From assembly GCA_946699065.1 (NCBI GenBank), contig CAMPDV010000010.1:1550001-1614000 (forward strand): a stretch of 64,000 nt of DNA. Direction: 5' to 3'. The position numbers were made by a program, and so were the translations under genes. The notes below the pieces were generated by a model that was not told the origin of the DNA, ran no database searches, and saw only the letters and a program-made list of their open reading frames with translations. The stretch comes from Loxodes magnus. Its lineage: Eukaryota; Ciliophora; Karyorelictea; Loxodida; Loxodidae. This document shows, in pieces, positions 36,802 through 48,929 of this stretch (its first letter is position 1; every line of letters starts with the position of its first letter).

Positions 36802-37644
36802 AATAATAATAATAATGAACTTAAAGTTAAAAAGTCTTGCAATACCTGGAATCTCAACCAGTTTCTTGCTGCCATTTTTTTAACGTGGATGGATACCACG
36901 ACCAAGTTTTTTACGTGGGAGGTAACCACTAAAAATCTTCCGAGTTTCCAGCAAATATTTTTCTTTTATAGACTCCGGCTTCAGTAATTCATAGCCTATT
37001 AAGAGTCTTTCACGTTCTTAATTGTTCTTTTAATTATATTTATTTTCAGCCACCACAATTTTTTAATAAATGTCATCTTGACTTGCAATACCAACATTGT
37101 TTGGTTTATCTTTTCAAAGGTTTTTTCTAAAATACTTTTTTTTCAAGCTGATTTATTCGTTTTATTAAATCTTATTCAATATTTTCATTTTTCTATTTTT
37201 CTGCAACATCTTTTTAAATTAATTCCTTTTCAATGATCATGTCTTAATCTTGTTTAAGGTTCGTTTGAGACTATTAGTATAATTATTGTTCAGTTACTAA
37301 ATTATTCTGGATTAACTGACGTCTAATTATTAACAATTCATTATTTTGATCATCTATGAAGTTCATTAATTCTCTGATTTTTTCTCCTTGGTTGTAAATT
37401 ATTTCTTGATACTCAGAAATTTTATTTTTCATTTAATCGAGCTATAAAAAAACTTCTGAATTCTCTCCAATCTTACCTGGATTATTCTGAGCTGTTCCTA
37501 TCATAATTTTACCTTCTGATGAGGAGCTCGATTTCTCTTCTAGTTTTTGTTATTTAAGTAATTGTTTAGCCGCTTTCCTTTTTGCGTTTCTAGTTAAGTT
37601 TTTGGAAAGGCGAATAGTCTGTTCCATTTTTTTTTTTTTTATTT
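36802..37644 (-). mobile_element. ORF1-only retroelement private to the B/C LINE
   Basis: Minus-strand insertion with 14-bp duplications TGAAGAAAAATAAT (36788-36801, 37645-37658) and an (ATT)n tail at the left end. The empty site is seen intact in the other LINE near 18823-18840. ORF1 starts at ATG 37627-37625 (MEQTIRLSKNLTRNAKRKAA), then SSSSSEGKIMI, coiled coil, and a CWYCKSRWHLLKNC knuckle with TGA as Trp. It is related to the nested element at 19226-20072 but clearly a different copy. Confidence 0.85.
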
Positions 37645-38046
37645 TGAAGAAAAATAATATGAACTTTAATTAAGAGATCAAAAATAAATTAATGAGAAAA
37701 TTGTGTTTTTAACAAGCATTTAAATCTAACTCAATAATAGATAAATCTTAGTAATTAAGAAATAGACAAAATATACGACAGTATATAAGAAATTAAAGAA
37801 TATCCACTCTCATATTTATAAGGATTTTATCTTTTTACCATACAAGAAATTTAAGAAATTATAAAAGAAATTCCGAATTGAAAAACAGCTGGTCAAGACG
37901 GAAAAAAAGGTGAACTTCTGAAATATGGCGGATAATGTTTGGTATTAATTCTTCACTCATTTCTGAATAATATGTTAAGGCTTGGAAGAATTCTTTAAGA
38001 ATTAAATACTTCAATAATAATTCCAACATTTAAAAAAGGGAATAAA

Positions 38047-38891
38047 AAAATAAGTAAAGAATGGAATAATAGGTCCGTCTTTCAAAAAACTAAATAAGGA
38101 AAGCAAGAAAGCAAGCGACGAAAGAGGAACTAAAAAAATAAAAACAATAATAAGAATCTAGCTCTTCACCTGAAGGAAAAATAATGATAGATCCAGCTGA
38201 GTCAGTTAATCCACAAATTTAGAGTAACAACTTTCTTCAAGATTAAATTGAAAAATTGAAAGCAATGATCACTAAATAAGATGAAATGATATTCAATTAC
38301 GGAGATCGAATTTGAGAACTTATGGATTGCATCGAAGATTAAAACAACGAATTAAAAATATTGAGAAGCTAGCTAATAAAAAGTAGTTTAGTTACAGAAT
38401 AGTAATTATGAGAAATGTCATAATCAAATTTTAAATAATCTCAATGCATGATTATAGAAGAAACTCCAATCCAATTTTAGAATACATAATAAAATAAACC
38501 TAGTTAAGAATAGGCAAGTACGGATTTAACTAAAAGAATTGGACAACTGGAAAATAAAATATTTAAAAGAAGAACACTGAAAAATAAATAAAAAATTGTT
38601 GGTATTGCTACTCACGGAATCACTTACTAAGACACTGCAAAGAATGAAAGAATTTACAGATAAGAGAAGAGCGGAAAACATGAAGAGCTTTAAATAAACT
38701 ATGGATTACTGAAAATGGAGTTTACAGACAAAAACTTTTAATACGCAACAAAGAAAATTAACAGTGGTAACCATCCACTTATAAAAAAGGTCGGGGAAGA
38801 CTTACCATGTAAAAAATTGGTCTGCAGGTACCTGGTTGAAAGCCCAGGGATAGGAAACTTTTATTTAGCACTAAATTCATTTATTTTTTTA
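38047..38891 (+). mobile_element. ORF1-only retroelement nested in the RT of the B/C LINE
   Basis: Counterpart of 19226-20072 at the same site; the right target duplication has lost one A (38892-38907). Confidence 0.83.
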
Positions 38892-40337
38892 TTAAAAAGG
38901 GAATAAAGATGATTGGAAAAACTGAAAACCTATTTCTCTTATTAATACTGATCTAAAACTATACGATAAAGCTTTAACAAAAAGACTATACAATCTGATT
39001 TATTAGATAAATATGATTCACCTTTCTCAAATGGGATTCATGAAAAATAGATAAAAAACTTAATAGATTTAAATAATATAGCAATTAATTGATAACTATC
39101 GGAAATGTGCAAAAGAGGGAACTAAATTGATAGCAACATTGATAGATGTCGAAAAAATGTTTGACTCAATAGAAAGAAGACTTTTATTTGATTAACTTAT
39201 GAGAGTTAAACTACCATTAGAAATAGAAATAGCCTTAGAATTGTTTTACAAAATCCTAAATTCTTCATTTAACATAGATGAAAATAACACTAGAGCATTA
39301 TAATACAACAATGGAGTTATGAAAGGAAGTTCGCATGGACCAGTTTTAGCATTGTTGTATTATGATGTAGTAATTAGATATTCGTAAAGTAATACATGAG
39401 ATTGATTTCAAGAAAAATTTTTTAATTAGCAACTTCAACATTTAATGAATCATGCTATATAGACCTGAATTTATTACCCTTTAAGCACATTATGGCTATA
39501 AAATTCTTCAGATTCTACTATAAAATGAAACAAGAAAGTACTGATTTTCCAAAATCAACAAAAGGCTCTCTTTTCATTAATATATGGAAAAAAGGATTTC
39601 AACACTACGATTAAGTGTAGCAATTATCAGACTTTAAACCATCAATCTGCAGAATTAATAGAATAATTCCAATCTTAAAACTTTTACCAAACATATAAGA
39701 GAAAAAATACAACAATATTTCTATAAAGTAGCTACTAAAAAATTTATGAGAATGAAAACAGCTAAAGTATATACTGAATAATTTGGTAATTTATAGTAAT
39801 TTCCACAAATTACTTATACGAAATTAAACAAATAGTATAGGCGAGAAATTATCAGTATATATAGACTTAGAACCTAAACTTATAATTTTCGTAAGGATCT
39901 TTAAGATCGTCATTATCCTATTGATAATTCCGATTGATTGTGTGGAGAGTATGAAACTTTCTAACATATCTTTAAATGTATATACTATTCTAATATAAGG
40001 AATTGACTATCAGAAAAGATCGAGAATTATGACTTAAGGCTGTCACATACTATAAGATCAAGAATATATAAACTCATTTTAAAGGTTTAGATTGGAGTAT
40101 TTAGACTTATAGATCAAAATATTTTCACAAGAAGCTAATTACAAGGAGACTTAAGATTCTAGAAATGGAGAAGAAAAAAGGAAGAAACTAAATATGAGTA
40201 GAAAGAGAACTAATTAAAGAAAAATGATGAGATTAAGACAATAATAAAAACAATTTAAATACATCTACTAGCGCCTTTAATTGAAAGAAGCAATTCTTGC
40301 AATTAAAGACGTCAAAAAACTCTTTTAGTTTAAATTT

Positions 40338-40581
40338 AAAGAGTTTACTATAAGCTTTATCGAAAAAAGACTAGGAAAACCATAAAAGTTGAGTAAAAGG
40401 CCTTATCAGATGGTAAAGTGGTAAAACATAATCGTACATCATCTCCAAAAAGCGCTCAAAGTGTAAAAAGTGTCATGATGATTGTAACTCATTTTCCATC
40501 AGAAAAATCACGTAACCTCTATCTTAATCTAGTTTCATGCTCAAAAGAATGGTTTTTTTCTGAGCCAACTTTCGTACTCAT
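40338..40581 (-). pseudogene. Cyclase 5' stub (unit C)
   Basis: Third copy of the cyclase N-terminus (ATG 40581-40579), ending at the LINE junction; slightly more diverged near its truncated end. Confidence 0.84.
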
Positions 40582-41302
40582 GTTAAACTTTTTTTAACTC
40601 ATGTATTTATATATTAAACACTTAATTAGCCTTATAAACTTCTAATTCTGACTTATTTCTACTTAATCAATAATAACAAAAATGCTAGTTTTTAAGTAAT
40701 ATTCTAAACTAAAATATAATAACACAAACAACTGAAAAGCAAAAGATAAAATTGTCTAGTTTAGATAGGATGCTGAAATTGCTTTTCTGGCTTTATTTTT
40801 CGCGTTAATTTTAAGTATTAAACTTAGCATATTTAACTAAAGAAAGATTGTTTATTTTAGGTGTTCTACTATATGTATATATGTTAACTCTCTATCTTGA
40901 ATCCGAAGAGTTTTGATTAGGTAAGTTAAATAATTAATAGAAATTGATTGATTGAGCTGACTACATAAAATGCTTAAGTCTAAAGATTTCAGTAATATAA
41001 ACTAAAATTAGCTCAAAAAGAAAACTTAGCAGCAATAGGATTAAATTCACTCAACGAAAATGTAGCAAAAAGTGTAAGATTAAAGATAAATCTTATATGC
41101 TATCAAATAGTAAATAGCTTAAAATTTCAAAAGCAAAACAAGAATTATAAATATACTTCATCACTTAAACTAGTTTCGTACCATACTATATTATTTAGCG
41201 TTTGAATTGTTAAAGTTATAGTTATAGTGGTAATATAGTAAAGCTATTCTTTAGTTTTATTCTTTAAAGTAAAATAAGGCAAATTTAAATGAAGAGTAAG
41301 GG

Positions 41303-42257
41303 TCATCTTGTGGTAGGATTAAAACTAATACTCGGTCTACTCGAAATGTAATTAAACTATGCCTTCCACAACGTGTTTCTTCTAATCTCAGTAGTAACGG
41401 ATTTCTTTCCTTTCACGTCCTTGTAAGTTTTTCCTTTCTACTCTGGAATGGCTCTGTTCAAAACTTGTAACCAGGCATCCATTCTTCTACGCATTCTTTA
41501 ATGTAGATATGTCTTAGCAGCATGGAGTTAGAACTAGAGGTATTAGCGAAAGTTTGCCATGATTTGGTTGCTTTTCACTAAAGCTTGAAATAGGAGCATT
41601 TGCTACATGTTTGTGTACATCCAAAAATTCCTATAAACGTGTTTCACTTATAAAGTTAACTTACCGCTATAAAGACCCTTAGCATAGCTGCATCAGTCTA
41701 GTCTTTAAAGTTGAGTGTGAATGTTATGAAGATTCTCTAATTAGCTGGAACTATGAAATAGTACTCTTCTCTTGGCATCTGACATTCTATAGCTTTGAAG
41801 CTTGCTAACTGCTTATTCTTCAAGGCATCAAGAGCGTTTTGAATGGGAGCTCCTATAAAACTTAACCTGAAAGTAGCCAAAATCTAAGCTATATGCGTGA
41901 CAAGCTATTCTCTCTCCTATGTTTAGACATCAGGAAGTAACTTTGCATCTATCACCACTGTAAAATTACTGTCTTCCACTGGTTCTTTAACTTCAAATAG
42001 TTAAGGCTTAAAAACTCTATCTATATAGCTCTTAGAGCCAAATTTCATGAAGGAGTCAAAGAATTGATAGTAAACCGAAAAGCTAAAGAACATGTTTTTT
42101 AGTTCAATTTTATAGCAAAAATCATCGTAATCACGAGTCATAAATCCCACTTGCTATGTTTCTTAGATGGGATTTCTGAATATCAAGTAACTAAAACTTA
42201 CATCAAAATATCATATACATTTGTATATGTATCCAGATGCACTGGGTTAAGTTCCAT
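41303..42257 (-). pseudogene. ARPC2: ARPC2 pseudogene (unit C)
   Basis: Same 110-bp frame-breaking deletion as unit B (remaining ATGATTTG at 41559-41566) and same TGG codon (41471-41473). It shares ancestry with B, not A. Confidence 0.87.
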
Positions 42258-42606
42258 TTTAATTTATTTAACTTATATTTAAATAAAATACTTTCCCATT
42301 GCTAGTCTCTCATTTCTATTCCTATTTTTCAACTAGCAATTCATACTTTAAACATCATCAACACGTTTTATAGTGATCCTCAGATACAATTGCACTCTGT
42401 ACTACTCCATCAATTTTCGTGTCTTAATTATTAAAATACCATAAGTAAAGCACCGTCACTTTTTTAAGTTTAACACCAAAATATTTTTAGACAAAACGAC
42501 TAATTAAATTTACTTAAACGGCTTAATAAAACATATGAAGAGATGCTCTTATGAGGATAATTAGTTTTAATTTAGCTTTTAAATAAATATGATTATGTTA
42601 TGTTCT

Positions 42607-43649
42607 TCAGTCCTTCTTTACTGTCTTGCTTGATTCGTTAGTCTTCTATACTTCGTCCTCCTATTTTTTTCCCTTGTTTGCTTGAACTTATTATTGCATT
42701 GCTAAATATTTACTTGCTGAATAGATAAGAGAACCAGCCATACTTAGAGAGAGTCCTATTATTAGATTTCTAGTTATAATCACATCTCCGAATAAGAATC
42801 CTAGTAATGTACCTACGATATTCTTAACCTCTCCTGTCATAGCAGTAGTTAGAGGTGAATTGAGTATGTTATTCATGTTGATTGTAATACTCAAGAAAAT
42901 TCCTAAAGAGCAAGAGCCTAAAAATACAAGCCAGAAATTAGGATCTGCATATTTATCATAGTTCGCTAGTCTTGTTGATTCAGCCAAAATAGTAAGGACT
43001 AGAAGAATAGGAATGCCAGTTAAACTGTTATAATAGGTTTAAGTCATAGCATTGCTTCCCATATTGCTCTGCTTAGCTATTTAGGCACTTTTCTAGAATT
43101 ATAAAGTAGTGAAGGTGTTGTTTAAAATAACAAACACATATCCAAATATATCTGCAGTAAGATCATTCAAGGCTGCAATAGTAGTGCCTATCGCGATCAT
43201 TATAATCGAAATGGTGACTCCAATAGATGACTTTTTCTTTAAGAAAAAGATGTCATACAAGTATATTTGGCAGGTATTAAATCTTCTAAGAGCAATAAAC
43301 ATTGGAACGTTTACTAAGCTTAAGCCTGCTACTCCACAACATACATTGCATAGGAAATAAATTGTCAAATTGTATTAGTATTTCAAAGCAGTCCATGAGA
43401 AACTTGGCATTTCTACTGAGTGAATAAGGGTACCAGGTTTATGTCCCTTTGGAATTATAATCTTAACAATCTCGCATACGAAAACATTGACAATAAACTA
43501 GGCCAGCAGAATCTTTAAATAAGAAAACTTACAGTGAAGGTAAATCTAAAAGAGTAAGCAGTAAAAAGCATCTTGTTTATCATAGTCAAAGATAGGGAAA
43601 TGCTTCCGTTTGATAAGCAAATCAAAAACGCGGTCAATGAGTCAGACAT
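42607..43649 (-). CDS. Nucleotide-sugar transporter (unit C)
   Basis: Third intact 340-residue copy, with a protein the same as unit B wherever I compared them, a 20-nt intron and a TGA stop. Three intact copies would raise gene dosage if all are expressed. Confidence 0.87.
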
Positions 43650-44147
43650 TATTATTAATTAATTTTCTAAACTTTAAGTTAAAACAAATATATAAACATA
43701 CTGCTAAGAAACTGATCATTTTAGATTAGAATGTTTTTTCCTTTGTAGAAAAGAAAGGAGCTTATAATAATTTGATGGGCGGTGTATCTTAAGATGAAAA
43801 ATGTTAGTGGAATAGTAGTTCTGATTAAAAGGGCTAAAATCTAATGATATTAATCAATATATTTATTTTAAAATACCAATATAGTTTAGTAGCATTAACA
43901 CATTTTAAAAATACTGCTATAAAAATTTAAGAAATATGGAAGATGAATAAGTTAAAATAAAAATATGTATGAATACTTACTTTATTTAATTAACTCGTAT
44001 TTAATATTATTGAGTTATAAAATAGATTTCTGATTGATGCTTTCGGAGTGAAATGGAAGATATAGAGATAATATTTTAGATTCTTCATATGATAAAATTG
44101 TAAATTAATGAAGTTAATTCTACTGAAACATTCTGAATAGCCATTCA

Positions 44148-46012
44148 TCAACTCCCTTTATTTTTATTTGACTTTCCTTTTTGTCGTTATCCACCTACTT
44201 ACTTCCTTCTATCTATTTTACACTTATAAATGAGTTAGTTTTACCTTCTATCTATTTTACACTTATAAATGAGTTAGTTTTACCTTCTATTTCTGTCTGT
44301 AATTCTGTCTCTTTTTTCTTGATTTAATCTAAAGTTTTTATGTTTGTTTGATTTTATTAATTACCATTTATTACTTTATGCTAAAAAGGTTAGCTTTTAA
44401 GTTTCTAATTCTTATTTAATGTTAATTACTTCCATTTATGGAATTTCTTATTGATATAGATAAGAAAGATTTTCTTTAGTTTTTCCTTTATCACTATTTA
44501 CTAACTCTAGGACTAGCGTAGTATTCTTAAGGATTTAGTTACTAAGACTCTTTAATAATGCTGATAGCCAACTCTCATTTATTGCTTTACCATTTTTTGG
44601 TATTTCTTTCAGACCTTAAAAGCGAAGCATAAACCAGCAGGTAATTCAGTTTAAATATCCTCTAAGGTTTACTGACTAGCTTGCTTTATTTACATTAGCA
44701 AACTTTACTTCTTAGCAATTTACTTTTTATCTGTCAGTGTTTTGTTAATTTCTTAGTTGGTTTAATTTTATTTTTCTTACTACTTTTTTAGCTGTTTCCA
44801 TTTATGGAAAGTTAAAAGAAGAACCTTCTGTTAATAGAAGTATTTAGAAATCTAAAGTTTAGCTATTCCTTTTATAGAGAACTACTAAATAGCAAGTCAT
44901 CCCAGTTTTATCTTACTTAAATACCATTCTACAGTTTTGTGATTTACTATCATCATAAGTCTCTACAGTTTTTATTAGACATTTTGTAGGTAAAAGATAT
45001 CCTTTTCTCTCTTTCCTTCACTTATCTATCTCTTTTTCTCGTTCTACCTTTTTTTACTCATGCATCCTCCATTTCTCTTTTCCTATAAGTTATCCATCTG
45101 TTAAAAATGATGCCTCTCTTCTCCTTGTTACTCTAATTAGCGCTAATCTTTATAAGAAAGCCGCTAAACTGCTTCAACTACTATTTCATTATTCCTTTAG
45201 ATAGGAAATTTAAATTTACTACATTGGGATAAATCCTCACGCCCATTATCATATGATTAGTTAGCAAAGAAATCGTTAGAATCTTTCGAATCATCCTCAT
45301 AATTTAGCAATGCCTGATCTATTGATACGCACTAATTTAGTCTTCTTTACTTATTCCAATCAAGTCATTAGGAAAAATATACTTTCTGTATAACCCAATT
45401 TCTCTTTACTATATCTTAAATATCCTTTAATTTCTCCTTCTCATTCTATTGCTTCATTAATCTCCATACTGATACTAGCCTCTGTGATATCTAATGCTAG
45501 ATAGATTAAGATAGTATCACCAATTTCTAGTTTACCACCATTCTTTCTATATCATTCTATCTTAGCGCTTATCCTATTTTTTTACCTTATTTTGGAAGTT
45601 TAACTATACATGGCTGTTGTTTTTTAGGAGTGCAAACTACTGAACTCTAGTATGAGATAAATTACTTATCCTTCTTGTTTCGATTCCTGACTCTTCTATT
45701 TCTACATGAAATCAGCGATCTTACTCTGTTTTAACTTTCATATCTTAGTTCTCCTGCCTTACTTCTTTACTTCTGGTATAACTTAATTATCCTTGCTATT
45801 TTATCCACTTTTTACTTCTTTTCTACGAAGGAGCGATTGACAGCATTAGTTTAACTTCTACTCACTTTTGGGTTTTACTAAATAGAATCACTAACACTTT
45901 TATCTTATTTTTTAGGCTCTTAATGAGACTTTAGAATGGGATGTATTTTATCAAACTTGGTTAGCCTGTTCTTAACAGACTACAGAATGGAGTTTTAATT
46001 CTTAGCTTTCAT
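44148..46012 (-). CDS. Gene X, unrecognised protein (complete copy)
   Basis: I do not recognise this family. Starting at ATG 46012-46010, four GT..AG introns of 19 nt (45744-45762), 25 nt (45561-45585), 19 nt (45332-45350) and 20 nt (45002-45021) leave exactly 594 codons. Visible features are a basic N-terminus, a charged motif DRWFHVEIEESGIETRRIS, and a compact hydrophobic/charged region KLEIGDTILIYLALDITEA. After that come an acidic stretch NYEDDSKDSNDFF, a Gln/Glu-rich region, and a Lys/Arg/Gln-rich tail ending at TGA 44150-44148. A 39-bp tandem duplication in the tail is in frame. The start is uncertain; similar codon use extends some way upstream. A and B keep only its 3' part. Confidence 0.6.
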
Positions 46013-46475
46013 TTATTACTTCTGAACTATAAGTACTTTAAAATAAACTAGCTAGAGAAATTACTTTAAAGGGCTATATTTAGACTTTTAGAAAGTATCA
46101 CTAAAGGAAGAAAGGCTAATTGATACTCTATAGACTAGCTATAGAGAGAGCTATCGTTAATACTTGCTACTCTCTTCATCTTCTTTAGCTTTACAAGTAT
46201 AAAGTTGATAGATATACTCATTACCTCATGCTCTGGTAGTATAAGTATAGAAGCCAGAAATAGTAAAGCTAAAATTACACTTTACAAGACAATATTTTGA
46301 TGGTTCTGTAGATACACAAGAGTAGGTTATAATAACACTGCTGTAGCAGGAGATAGAATTCCTATTCCTTTCTACCTAAATAATCTTATAATAGCAGCTT
46401 TTAAAAGATACTAACAGTGTTGCTTTCTAGAGGAATCTAAAAGTTTACATTATTAACTAAATAAAAATAACTAAA
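46013..46475. promoter_or_regulatory. Intergenic between divergent genes
   Basis: This lies between gene X (-) and the small basic-protein gene (+) and so probably holds both promoters, unless gene X starts further upstream. No motif was recognised. Confidence 0.35.
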
Positions 46476-47099
46476 ATGAGCAATAATCAAAGGTTAACTA
46501 GTCTTAACCAGAGTGCAAAGTAAAAAAGCTTAAATATTCGAGTTAAGAACAGTACCAAGGATAAACCTCTTACACTTTAAGAACTTGAATCGCCAATAGA
46601 TCAGAGGCAGTCATTTTAAAAATAAAGACGTTCATGAACACTAAATCAGTAGAATAGAAGTTACTCTATTAATCTAGTGAACAAGAGTCTTGATGTCTCC
46701 AATATCAATAATTATAAGTCATGTTTTATTAGCTCCTTTATTAAAAAGTTTGAAAGTCCTAAAATGGTAAAAGCTGATCATTAACTTGAGTAATATGCAA
46801 AGAAATCTCTAGAAATGCTGCAAGAACCTAAAAAGACTACATTAAGGAATTAGAGCTCTAATTAAAAGATAGACCCTTTCAGCTCCTAAAGCAATTTATA
46901 TCTTAAATAAAAAAAAGACATCAAAAAGGATAACTCTGGTTCCTAACTCAGCAAAGGTAACATTAGCTTCCAAAAAACTAAAACTAATTTGATCAAGTTG
47001 AAGAAAAGGAAGGTATCAGTGAATATTTTACTAGATAAGTTTCCTGAATTAAAAACTTTTTGTAGTAAGCCAATCAATGGAAGGAAATCAATGATTTGA
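46476..47099 (+). CDS. Small basic Ser/Asn/Lys-rich protein, unknown
   Basis: Intronless frame of 208 codons from ATG 46476-46478 to TGA 47097-47099, with TAR as Gln and one TGA as Trp (RRSWTLNQQNRSYS). Rich in Lys, Ser, Asn and Gln, with RRxS/T-like sites that kinases could use and a short hydrophobic patch CFISSFIKKFE; no signal peptide or membrane segment. I do not recognise a family. It is unique to unit C and convergent with the channel gene 106 bp away. The absence of frame-shifting features and a clean ATG-to-TGA span support it. Confidence 0.55.
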
Positions 47100-47205
47100 T
47101 GCAAATCAAATTGCTTATAAAATTTTTCTTTTTACTTATTCTTTTTCACTTTACTACATCTCTTTTTCCATTTTACCCTTTAGGCCAAAACTCAATCATC
47201 TGACT

Positions 47206-48929
47206 TCATTTTATTGAAACTTATTATAAACATACCTTTGTATTTATATTGTATGTATTTGCATATTCAATTTTACTTACCATTTACAAAATATTATCAC
47301 TACAAGTTTACTTTTGATATATCAAAAAGAATGAAAAGATAAAAACAAACTAGATTGTTTAGTCGTCAAGTGTTCTTATATCATAGTCTTTCTAACTAAG
47401 TTACTCTACTTTATCTATTTCTTTTGATTACTGAAAGTTTACTTGCTTAATGGTTACTCTCTTAACGCTTTATTTACTCATGTCAGTTTTAGCTCTTTAC
47501 TTATTATCGTATTCTTGTTCCAGATTTCTCACTCTTTTAAATATGTTTTAGCATATGGTTCCAATGTCGTCTACTTTGCGTGTCATAATATCTGCGTCTT
47601 TTTTCAATAGTCTTATGTTATGGTAAATATTCGCTTCTGAATCCGCGTCTTTCAAACTACGTACATAGATTAAACGTTTCTTCTAGAAAGACAGGCAAGA
47701 ACTTCTGAACTTAGAGAAGAAGATTCCTATCATTTCTGGAGAATGTTTCATTCTTTTTTTTACGCAATAGTACTTAAATCCTTCTGCAATAACCTAAGAG
47801 GCTAAATTTGATAGTTCCTCTTTAAGCTTTAATCTATTTAGCAAGGTGAAACTTTTAGATTCACTCTTAGAAAAAGAAAGCATAGAGTTAACTATTATAA
47901 CCATAAAGCTCACTATAATAACACCTCAAAAGCAAACATTGACACCCACAAGTCTTCCTGTTTAAGTTACAGGATAATAGTCTCCATATCCTACTGTAGT
48001 CATTGTAACAACTACATTTCACATGCAGTTTCAAAAATTGCCGAAGTCCATTCCTGTTATTTAAGACAGAGGCCTCTCACAAATTCTTATAACATACGAA
48101 TTAATCAGCAATATTGTAATTAACAGATATGAAAGTACCTTCTGAGGATTGTTTTCCATCTTGCATTTTATCGAAAAAAGAGAATCCGCTATACATGAAT
48201 ACATTTCACATACTCTGTAAGCTCTCATGTTACAGAATTCACTTTCATAAATTCAGTGATCAATCAGGTGGCTTAATCTGTAAAAGCTTATGACAAGTAG
48301 AACTGAGTTGTAGTAGTAGTCTACATGTGACTGTGTTGGAGGGTTATAGTTTTAAAAAGTTTGATTATAAAGCATCAAATTAGGATGGATAGCGTTTATT
48401 ATAATCTCTCTTATCATAAGCTTTCTCATACCTACTGATTTCAAAGTTTCTACTTCTCCATATGTTTGCTTTGCCTTGAAGAAATCCAGCTCAGAGTTAT
48501 ACCTCATTTTAATCCCAATGAGTAATATAAAGGTGGAAAAGCTCGAAAGAATTAAGCAAAATTTAGCAGCTTGTGTACTAAAAGGCCATTCAGAGAATAG
48601 TTAATTTCCTGTAAGTTCATATTCAAAAATTCCAGCAGCAATACCAGTCACAGACCACAAGCAGTTAATGAGAGTAAACAACTTTATTTTTTCCAAGTTA
48701 TGAGCTATTTTCTGCTACCCTTCAAACTAAATCTTGCCTACTGTTTTCCTTCTTTTCAACAGCATTTCATCCTCTTGGTATATTTTCACACTATAACCTG
48801 TTTATGTAGAGCTATGTCTAGAAAACGTAAACCACTTAGCTCTATTTCGTATTATACTATCATATATATTATCTGTCTATGAAAGAGTTTTCTAATATTA
48901 TAGCTTACCTATTTATTAAGATGCGACAT
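47206..48929 (-). CDS. SK-like small-conductance K+ channel (complete copy)
   Basis: A six-segment potassium channel subunit of the small-conductance, calmodulin-gated type, expected in the plasma or ciliary membrane as a tetramer. Start ATG 48929-48927; a 17-nt intron (48892-48908) follows codon 7; 568 residues in all. Early segments (LFTLINCLWSVTGIAAGIFE, YLILSSFSTLILLIGIK), then LDFFKAKQTYG as in SK S2-S3. The pore reads FWNCMWNVVVTMTTVGYGDY, with the GYG filter and both Trp encoded by TGA (48031-48033, 48019-48021); S6 is GVIIVSFMVIIVNSML. The C-terminus has basic and heptad-like helices (LLNRLKLKEELSNL; NLEQEYDNKQ) where SK channels bind calmodulin. Stop TGA 47208-47206. A and B hold only the 5' third. 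Confidence 0.87.

Larger units (their letters stand above)
33183..40337 (+). mobile_element. LINE between units B and C
   Basis: A near-identical copy of the 15221-22023 LINE with two differences. It has gained an 843-bp element in reverse orientation (36802-37644). It has lost about 500 bp of the RT (junction near 39386; A positions about 20566-21078), which removes block C and the YLGVIL block. It therefore cannot encode a working RT. Confidence 0.78.
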
